Part shown: in pieces, positions 55,830 through 64,000 of the stretch
Layout of the letters: the number at the start of each line of letters is the position of its first letter
Numbering within the stretch: position 1 is the stretch's first letter
Assembly (NCBI GenBank): GCA_037903475.1
Contig: JBAJFG010000262.1
Span: 849,471-913,470 of the forward strand
DNA from: Ancylostoma caninum
Lineage: Eukaryota; Nematoda; Chromadorea; Rhabditida; Ancylostomatidae
Length of the DNA stretch: 64,000 nt
Reading direction: 5' to 3'
Position numbers and translations under genes: made by a program
The notes under the pieces: model-generated
What the model saw: the letters and a program-made list of their open reading frames with translations, nothing else
What the model was told of the DNA's origin: nothing
The model's database searches: none

Positions 55830-58640
55830 ATTTTCATAGCGGAGACATGCGGTACTCTTTTTAAATTTTGAAGTGAATGAAAAACTGCCTGATATCTCAG
55901 CCGTAATTTTCGCTCCACGTCTTAAGCCTTTTTCTCTGTCGCAACCAAGATAACTAAGGCTAAGAGCTATCGTGTTTGAAAGGGCGCACCTTGGTGTGTT
56001 TGATACATTTCTTGCCCAACTTTGCGAAATCACCGCTCACGGTCGAGACGCCACGAAATAATGAGACCAAATTTGTGTTGTGTTTACCCCGCGTGAGCTG
56101 CAGTGGATGTGCTAACTTTTCATTATCGTGCTGAAAATGTCAAGCGGCCACTCATCAAAAAATCAGACCTCTCATGTGCAGAGACTATTGAGGAATACAT
56201 AGGTGCAATTATTTTGACTTTTTGAGACAAGTCGAGAAATACATTTTGAGCGGCTAGATTTGCGAAATTACACACTGTGATACGCTGCGAACCACTCCTG
56301 CTTCAACTCGTAGTGACGTGATCGTTCTTGGGCGGGACGTCATTTGTCATGTCATAAAACAATCATGAATTTACTTTCAATGGTCAAGCCAGCTCTCTAC
56401 GTACCCCACTCACACCTCTCCAATACCCCCCCCCCCTTCCCAGCTACCTCCTATACGACCCTCTTATGGGAAATTCCTATGGAAGCCTGACCCTGAGTAT
56501 GAGCTCTACCCCATTATTGCATTTGTTATCCATCCCTTATGAGCAGAAGGGATATAAGAATTAGTGGAAGTAACCATTAGCTTTTTTCATGTTATCACTC
56601 TTTTTACTGAAGTTTTGTACTCATTACTTTGTAAGCTATATACCTAACGAAGGAAGTAAACCATGGGAGATTGAATCCTGCAGATTCTCACAGAAAACAG
56701 TTGCAAATCCTAGTTAGGTACTTTGAACAGAGTTCGGGGTTTGAAATATTCGAATATTCGCTGAAATTAGTCGAATATTCGAACATTCGAATATTCGAGA
56801 GGTTAAAATATTGGAACTATTCGAATGTTCGACCATTCCAAAATATTTGATAATTCGAATATTCGACGGTTTTAAAATATTCGTTTATTCGAATATTCGA
56901 ATATTCGAAAAAGTTTTCGAATGCAACACTCTAATGTGTGGCACAAACGAATATGAAAACTATATTTACTTTCCAACTTAATGATAACTGCTCAACCAGA
57001 GTTTGCATTTTAACTAAACTGTTTGTGCATAGCGTTGAAATAAGACGCAGTAAATCAAATCAAATCAAATGGGAGCCGAGAAAATGGACATCCGCTTCAC
57101 TATTTCCTACACCTCTATGTCCCATAATATAATATGTAACCACCAAACAGTGTATGTACCTGGCGCGAACTAAGGCGAAATTGATGCTAAATGCATCTAT
57201 CAGTGGCAGACGTTCCCGTGTTTACGAGGATTTTTTGAAGCTCCCTTAATGCGACGTATACATTATGAGTAAAATATTTTTCAGACGAATAGCTACGGCA
57301 CCGCAGATGTGTACGGCCCACTTGCGTCCGGGCTGCGTCCAAGGTGTCTGAGACACATTCACCAAACAATCGCATTCGCGACGTCACAAGCATCTGAACA
57401 CTGGCTAAAAAATGACATCTTCTCTAAGGCCCTGAATTCTGTCGGAAATTAGATCTTGCGCGGAGCAGCAGTTCATTAAGATTACAGCATTAAAAACGCA
57501 TTGCATCACTATGAATACATTTCCTTTGTCATTTCGAACCCATATTTCAATGTTCAAATAGCAGTACTTTTCTAGTTTCACTTCGGGACAAGTTTTTCAT
57601 AAAAGACTTCTGATAGCAGACATACGTACAAAGTGACAGAAATTGAAGAAAATCCAATTTCATTTTAATCAGGTGCAACGATCCAATAAACTATACTTTT
57701 CGGTAGAAGTCTTGTCCAGACATCATGTGGTGATATGATAAAGCATCCTTGATGCAGCAAACGCTCAAATCGTCGCTTTCGAGAATTTGGCAGATCTCGT
57801 GCTTCTAAGGTACCTAGAACTTACATCAAAACGGGAAACAGCGCAAAATGCACAGGAAATCAAGAACAGCGGGGTGCTATTTCAAGTGTGTCTAATCGCG
57901 CTCCACGAACAAGTCACCACTGTTCTATCAATTTTTATGCGCTTATATTGTTTGTCACCGCTGGCACTTTAAGTCCATGCCGAGGAATTCGGCGGGTGCC
58001 GTCTCTAACCGACAAAGAAATTGCTCGAAATTAAGCTACTAATTCCATAGAGCAGCTATATGATAAGGAGTTAGGTCCAAAATGATGCTGAACATCATCC
58101 CTGAAATCATTTCAATGGGCCTGAATACTAGGTGGTTGATTTACCTTCACCCATAGCATGGCAGCTCTATGAGTTTGGAGAGAAGGAGAGCAGATAGGCT
58201 TCAGAGCTAGGAATGGTATCCAAACCCTCGAACTCCCATGTACATACATATTAGTCTGCAGCACTGACCTCTCGATCGGCCGATTCCCCATGGGTGTAGA
58301 AACTCACACGTCAAGGCGGTAAAAAAACCCCAGACGTTATATTCCGAGGTTCTGGTAAGCATTTAACAAATACAACCTATAATAGTATATGTATTGGGCA
58401 GGCTTCCTAATCGCATGAATTCACTTTGAACTAGCAGCCTAATATTGTGCACTTATTTTTTGTGGTTGTTGTTTAAAAAAAAGTCTGTAAGAAACGAAAA
58501 CTGTGAAATTACTGGACAAAACTTCTCCCAGTCTCATGTGACAAGTTCCGGGCGCATACCTATCAGGACGACCATGATTTGTTTAAAGAAAATTTATCTA
58601 CTAGTAGATTATTATTACCAAATACAGGATAAATACATGA
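55830..58640. other. Intergenic, no gene recognised
   Basis: No coding motif was seen. It holds a cluster of TTCGAATATTCGAA palindromes at 56.75-56.93 kb. The lower part (up to 58643) must contain the 3' UTR of the zinc-finger gene. Confidence 0.4.
56750..56925. repeat. Cluster of ATTCGAATATTCG palindromes
   Basis: More than ten overlapping copies or near-copies of TTCGAATATTCGAA occur in about 175 bases, interspersed with TTAAAATATT. Self-complementary at many scales. Confidence 0.8.
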
Positions 58641-58643
58641 AGA

Positions 58644-61600
58644 TCAAGCTGAATCAAGCAGCTCGTAACCCGCAGTCACTACTTCCTCGTACGGCTCCGC
58701 TTCAAAGCCCAGCTCTTCGTATTGCTCCACTGATACAGGGGCTCCGCCTTTACTCGGTGCTTCTGAACTTTCCACTTCTACTTCGAAGCAGACTGCGTCA
58801 TCTCCTTCTATCGCTAAAAATACAATAGTAACAAAAAAGTTATTATCACCTAGGAAAACGCCAACAAGGACGTCTAAACAAAACATACGCTCATACTGAA
58901 CATCTTCCCCATCTTCTTCACCGTCAAACTCTTGCTCCGTGACTTGGAGGAACCCTGTCGTTTGTGGAACACTACGCACAAGCTGCGCTTGGAGGTCACG
59001 AATTTGCGCCAGTAGCAAGTTTACCTTACTCGCATCATGAGTCCTCCTCTTTTGGTCTTGTAGAACCTACATAAGATTTAAAAAAAATAGTAACAGTCAG
59101 TAAATACAATCTTTGAATATTTAAACGCAAGAACACTAAACATAAGGTAAAATATTCAGCATACATTTATTCTCCTCCTGATATCAGTCATACTCTCATC
59201 GAAGCTAACGTTTCCCGTTGGCTGCGGCTCCATGAGCAGCGGCGTCACCTTTGATGGCATATTAGAAGAAGCTGCTGAACAATGGTGAAATGAGCAGCTC
59301 GCGAACCTTCCCATGGTTTCTGAGTTAAACTGGCTAACAACAGTAGAAAGTATATACGTCATACTAAAAATACAATGAAATACAACAGAAAAACCGTTTA
59401 AAACAACAACAGGAATGAGAGAAAACATAACTCCAAAGCAAATTCTACCCATTCACTCTATTATAAATACTACTGTTTACTCTATTCCAAGACTAATTCA
59501 CTCACACTCTCGTTCAGAATGAATTACGTCCAAGAGATTACCAGGTTGTTCATCATCAACGAAATAATTGACGGTGTCACCTTCATCGACCATCTGTAAC
59601 CATACTTTCAAAGTTATACATGATATATGGGAGGATTCTTTACAAGCAATTCATGCAGTGTTGCATCCATGATTTCATGGACATGATATTCCTTAAGCAA
59701 CTTCAACAATGGGCACAAATTACGACAGTGCATAAGTAAGTTCAACTTTTTCCATAAAACGGTCCGCTTGGGATGATTAGGGATTTCCTAAGATGCAAAT
59801 TAAACTGCGGCTCTAATCCTTCCACTTACCATATCATCGTCACCATATTCAGATGTTCCATGGTACTCCACGTATCCAGAAGTTCCTATTATCTGAAATG
59901 AGCGGCAGAAATCAAATTCTACATGGATTCACTAAGAAGGTCAAGATATGGCTCAAAACATACCGGCGGTGATACATCACGCAATCGGTTTACTGCAGAC
60001 GATAGGGCTGAATTTGATGAGCTTTCCGCAGTGTGGTCGCTAGAAAAAAAAAGTGGATCGAAACCTTCTTAAAATTGTAGCACTTCAATAATTTGGGATG
60101 CGTGAGACTCCATATATGATGAAGTACAGCCTCAGAAGCACTTAAGATGCAGGTTAGATGTAACACAGACGCAGGTGATTACGCGTGTTCGGTGCGTTGC
60201 AGCTATTTACGACAGGCGCATGCAATACTCATCTATGGGACACGTACCGCACTGAGCAGTCTTTGAAAGAGGAAACTTCCGCGAACAAATGCGTCGTCTG
60301 ATGCAAAACTGACGGACGCATTTAGAACAAACTGCTCTTCGGCGTTCTGCTAGATCATTCACGCTTTTGTTAGCCAAAAAGAAACTTCTAGCATTTTCAC
60401 AAATCTCTTTAGTATTAGACTCACTAATCGCTCTGTTCCAGTGCTTTTTCTGGTTTCATGTCCGAAGAATCGCCTGGTTTTCCGTATGGTAATCGTATCA
60501 CTCGCCCACGATTGCCACGGCTGAAATCGAGCACTAATCCCCAAATGAGGACACAATTACAAAAGTTTAGCATTTCAGAATGATGCCCCTCTGGACAAAA
60601 CTACACCTTCACGAAAATCGTCGGAAGAAAGAACAACTCACTCTGCTAGAGTTCGAATAGACTGAAACCTGATACCCTGTACAGGATGTTCCTGCTTTTG
60701 CGCATCCTGAAAAAAAATGACATCCCTCAAATTTCGATAAAACAAAATGAGAATGCAACCACTGCTGGTAGAAAAAGTAAAAAAAGCTAAATATAATACC
60801 GCCAACAATTCCTCCGCTGATTTCATTGCCGACTGAACATGTTCGAGTATTACCTTAACGAGTACATGTGGCTTGCTCAGCTTTCAATGACTTCGAAAAA
60901 ATATGGATTACTGACTTTCTCCGTTTCTTTGGGTGTGAGAAGACCTTGCTTACGGAGTTTATCGGCTATGTTCCGAACTTCATATCGCTGAAGGTAGAAT
61001 CCACGTTCTGCTGGAGAATATTTATCTGCAATGAAACAGTGGTTTTTTAAACCGATTGCACTTCTATTCGTTTCGTTCATTTCTTCATTTCTGGGGGTGT
61101 GCAAAAGAATATGAAACAACATTACTGCCACATTCACAATGAAATATAAGGAGAGGAGGTGTGGAGCACTGTACCTAAAAGGAGCGGTGCGACCGAGATC
61201 TGTAACTGACAGCTTGGATGAGTTGACCAGTCTGAGAATTTGGCTGCGTTGCCGCTTTCAGGTACAATACCCCTTCCCCCATGAGAGCAAAGTGACCCCA
61301 ATGAACGCTGTTGCATGTGAACGTGCACAATGATCAAGTTACGTAACAGCCAACATCTTCTTTTTTTGTTAGATCTCTACACAACACTCGCTGTGGAATT
61401 TTTGTCCAAGAAGAATTAAGAAAAAGATAAAGAGAACAAAAAGAAACGCAAAAAACAACATAGAAGAGAAAGCAACAAGAAAAATTCCACCCACTTCTCA
61501 CAGTATTATAAACTGTATGCGTTGATGCGCCTTTCAGCAATAAATCAGTGATCTCATATTTCACACTGTTCGGCAGTGGCAATCGACGTACGTCATATCC

Positions 61601-63836
61601 ATGACCAAAATGTCCGAGGCAGCAATGCACGACAACGCTCCTTAAAATAAACTTACTTGATTTGTTTACTACTATACTTCTCGAGTACAGTGGCGATACT
61701 CATGAATAGCACTGGGTTTTCTGCAATGTGCAGAATTTCACTAACTTTTCCAAATAAAATTACTTATGATTCATTGCCTTCTGCCAAATTTTCTAAAGTT
61801 CTTCCATATGAATTCATATGAATCAACATGTAAAATGAGCAATTTATGTTGAGAAAACTTCCCAAAAGTATACTTCTTGCCTATTGTGTCACGTATATAA
61901 ACCGACTAGAAGTCGAAATAAATGCTTATGAGCCATGACAGAAATCTCAAGAAACCGGGAAAGTAGTGATCTCACGGCCGCCACATGTACAGCAGGGATG
62001 AGCGGATACGAGATTTTCCACGAACCGAGTAACGGTGCGGATAACGGATTGGACAAAAACTACCGGATAACGGATACCGGATGATGAACGAATGTTCCAG
62101 ATGCTACGAGACACCATCTTCAACAATACAGAAAATGATAAGAGAGAAATACGACCTAAATATTGTGGATGAAAATTAGCACAAATGTTGGTCACCAAAA
62201 TCCGTCATTCTCACGACGACGCTAAGCATGGCTTCATTATAAGGAGATATTAATATAGTACCTAGAGTTTGTCATGAAAACAACACTTTCCACTAATACT
62301 TAGGTATTCGATAATTTGACTGGTACGCTAGTTATATAAGATGATACGTGTCCAGAGCCTTAGTACAGTGGTCTCCATAATGGAGGCTTGTTCATCCAGG
62401 GTTTCTTTTCTAAACCCATTGATGACAACGCTGTTTCTTTTTTGGGTGCTCTCTGATGATGCTTTGCTGCATACAACTTTGTGGAATTCTGAAAAACCTT
62501 CTAGTACTGAATGAATGTCTATCTATCCATTGATCAATCTATTAACTCCTAAACGTTATTTGATCAATAGATTCAGAAACTGGTAAAAACACTAAAGTTC
62601 AATGAATAGTCGAAAGGAATCTCGCGAGGAAGAGGGCCTCTCATCGATGAGCTGCGAGGTCACCAATTTCAACTTTGTTGACGGTCAGAACTTCAGTCAG
62701 CATTGCTGCTAATCTAACAGGTAAATAATGATTTCAAGGTTACTGCCTCACACTGTCGGAAAACTCAGGAAACCTGAGCAAAAGCATTTCTTTCTGGGCA
62801 AGAACTAGTCTGTTTTAGCCTCTCCTACCTCTCTACCACCTCGAGATTCTAAGACTAATGAACCTACGATGGAACGCACAGGTGTTTTCTTGAAACAAAA
62901 GTCATCCTATGTTGAAGACGTACGAGATGCAGATGACTATTTTCGGTCTTATCCGCGCCGTTATCCGGCGCCAAAAGCCCGGATAACGGCGCGGATAACG
63001 GATAAGCTAAAATGCACGGATAACGGCTACCAGATACGGGATAATCCGCTCATCCCTGATGTACAAGTTCTCCCCGTGAAAAAAGGTGGTTTCAGTGCGG
63101 GAGAATTCTCTAAGTCTAAAAAAAGATCCGGTCCTGGATGGGCGGAAAGCTTAGAAACTTCCCGTTAACGGTCGTGAACCCGCCACATCGTGAATGGAAC
63201 CGATAGCGTGATAAAATGATAAATAAGAATTCAGTACCAACGTTGAACAATGGTTAATGACCTATCACCTATGATTTGAAAAACATGTTCCTACTTACCC
63301 ATCCTTGAACTCCTTTGTATTCATGAATGCAGTACAGTACCGACCAAGCTTCTTGGTCGATCTCATTCGTCCTAAAGTTGACGGCGGATTTCGACTTCGG
63401 TTCGCGTACCCGCTCAAATGGCAGAGATAGTACCTAAAATAGAAGAAACCTTGGATTAGAAAAAAAACTAGAGCGAAGAATGGCTCGTAAAATAATGTCC
63501 TACGATTGAATATCCCCGCTGGCACGAGTCCGACTCGATGAAAGCACATATTTAGACACCGTTCCTGTTTCGACTTCTTTTCTCCAGTCCTAAACGCAAA
63601 GAGACTAATGAATCACAATAACATCAGTTATAACTGACGAACCAAGAAATGCTCACATTAAATTTAGAGATGTCCGAAAATTTGAACTCCTCTATAATCA
63701 GGTCTTCCCGACCGTGTTCCTGTGCAACATGCTCACATAAAGTCGACATGCGATCACATACAACGTCACAATTCGGATCACCGCATTCAATTGAAGGGGC
63801 TCTATAAATTACAGATTTCGCAGGCTCCGCTGTCAT
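58644..63836 (-). CDS. Zinc-finger protein with transposase-type N-terminal modules, candidate domesticated gene (13-14 exons)
   Basis: Exons in transcription order: 63836-63657, 63589-63504, 63433-63299, 61640-61495, 61025-60916, 60853 (or 60832)-60800, 60706-60642, 60520-60425, 60039-59964, 59892-59830, 59593-59506, 59274-59165, 59066-58889, 58813-58644 (TGA). Every junction keeps phase, giving about 511-518 aa from ATG 63836. Domains: a C2H2 finger in exon 1 (CGDPNC ... EHVAQEH); DWRKEVETGTVSKYVLSS; YYLCHLSGYANRSR ... RYCTAF; CLGHFGHGYDVRRLPLPNSV with YEITDLLLKGASTHTVYNT; KYSPAERGFYLQRYEVRNIA. These modules precede the DDE domain in MULE-type transposases, but here a Ser/Glu-rich region, a short coiled coil (LLLAQIRDLQAQLV) and an acidic tail follow instead. 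An intact frame over so many exons implies selection. A nuclear DNA-binding role is inferred. A hAT sits in intron 3. Confidence 0.75.
61993..63058. mobile_element. hAT-type element in intron 3 of the zinc-finger gene
   Basis: 1066 bp with TIRs CAGGGATGAGCGGAT (left) and the complement ATCCGCTCATCCCTG (right). Flanking 8-bp duplications are ATGTACAG (61985-61992) and ATGTACAA (63059-63066), one mismatch. Both ends have subterminal GGATAACGG repeats. No transposase is readable, so it is non-autonomous. Confidence 0.85.
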
Positions 63837-63889
63837 GGGTACCGCTTATGTCAAGTAAAACAAGTGTGAAGCTTCAAAAATGTCATTGG

Positions 63890-63988
63890 TTTCACAACTG
63901 ACTTCGTATAGGTTGGATGCTTCGCCTTCATATGACGATTCATCAACAATCGTGACGTGTACCACTTGCCACAGTAACTGCATTTCAC
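63890..63988 (-). CDS. C2H2 zinc-finger exon at the window edge
   Basis: After a TTTGTAG acceptor the frame encodes a canonical finger: C-X2-C, 12 residues, H-X4-H (KCSYCGKWYTSRLL then MNRHMKAKH), followed by PTYTKS. It lies directly upstream of exon 63836-63657, which carries another C2H2 finger, and very likely belongs to the same gene. The obvious donors (phase 0 or 2) do not fit the CATGACAG acceptor of the next exon (phase 1). Either the ATG at 63836 starts a shorter isoform, or the junction uses sites I cannot identify. The gene continues beyond the window. Confidence 0.55.
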
Positions 63989-64000
63989 CTACAAATTTGA

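Overview
The window looks like nuclear DNA of a nematode, most likely a strongylid such as a hookworm. The evidence is short GT-AG introns ending in TTTTCAG-like acceptors, a run of the nematode telomere repeat TTAGGC/GCCTAA at 52.08-52.21 kb, many mariner-type elements, and a nematode-style A1 aspartic protease gene. The species is inferred, not read. No bacterial signals (operons, ribosome binding sites) are present, and most short open frames are shadows or decayed transposons.

Two multi-exon host genes can be built with consistent splice phases, both on the minus strand. The first is a secreted pepsin-like aspartic protease (8 exons, 22,922 down to 13,862, about 402 aa). Its first active-site motif is DTS instead of DTG, and the flap tyrosine appears replaced. 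The second (13-14 exons, about 63,836 or beyond the window edge, down to 58,644, about 510-520 aa) starts with C2H2 zinc fingers. It continues with modules that normally sit in front of a MULE-type transposase domain, but ends in an acidic tail with no transposase core, so it is a candidate domesticated gene. A smaller gene ending in a Lys/Thr/Ser/Pro-rich tail (26,073-24,550) and a few isolated exon-like segments are weaker.

The rest is transposon-dominated. 3.2-8.8 kb: a decayed PAT/DIRS-type tyrosine-recombinase retrotransposon (zinc knuckle, RT, RNase H, recombinase, split direct repeats), with a mariner inserted exactly in the Tyr codon of its YLDD active site. 9-12.5 kb: LINE fragments and a terminal-inverted-repeat (TIR) element with a tRNA-like core. 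14-21 kb: protease introns holding a mariner, a GC-rich MITE, a 22-bp minisatellite and a LINE copy. 26.7-35.1 kb: several dead mariner/Tc1 copies, hairpins and a CA microsatellite. 36.3-42.3 kb: a MULE-type MITE and a large inverted repeat; one arm carries a mariner whose empty site survives in the other arm. 43.3-49.6 kb: microsatellites, three tandem hAT MITEs, 50/59-bp minisatellites arranged as a palindrome, and a Harbinger-like MITE in three copies. 50.6-52.3 kb: a TIR element and a MULE-type MITE containing telomere repeats. 53.7-55.5 kb: a decayed RAG1/Transib-like transposase. 61.99-63.06 kb: a hAT element inside an intron of the zinc-finger gene.

All reading was by eye. Exon boundaries rest on splice consensus, phase agreement and family resemblance, without transcripts or searches.
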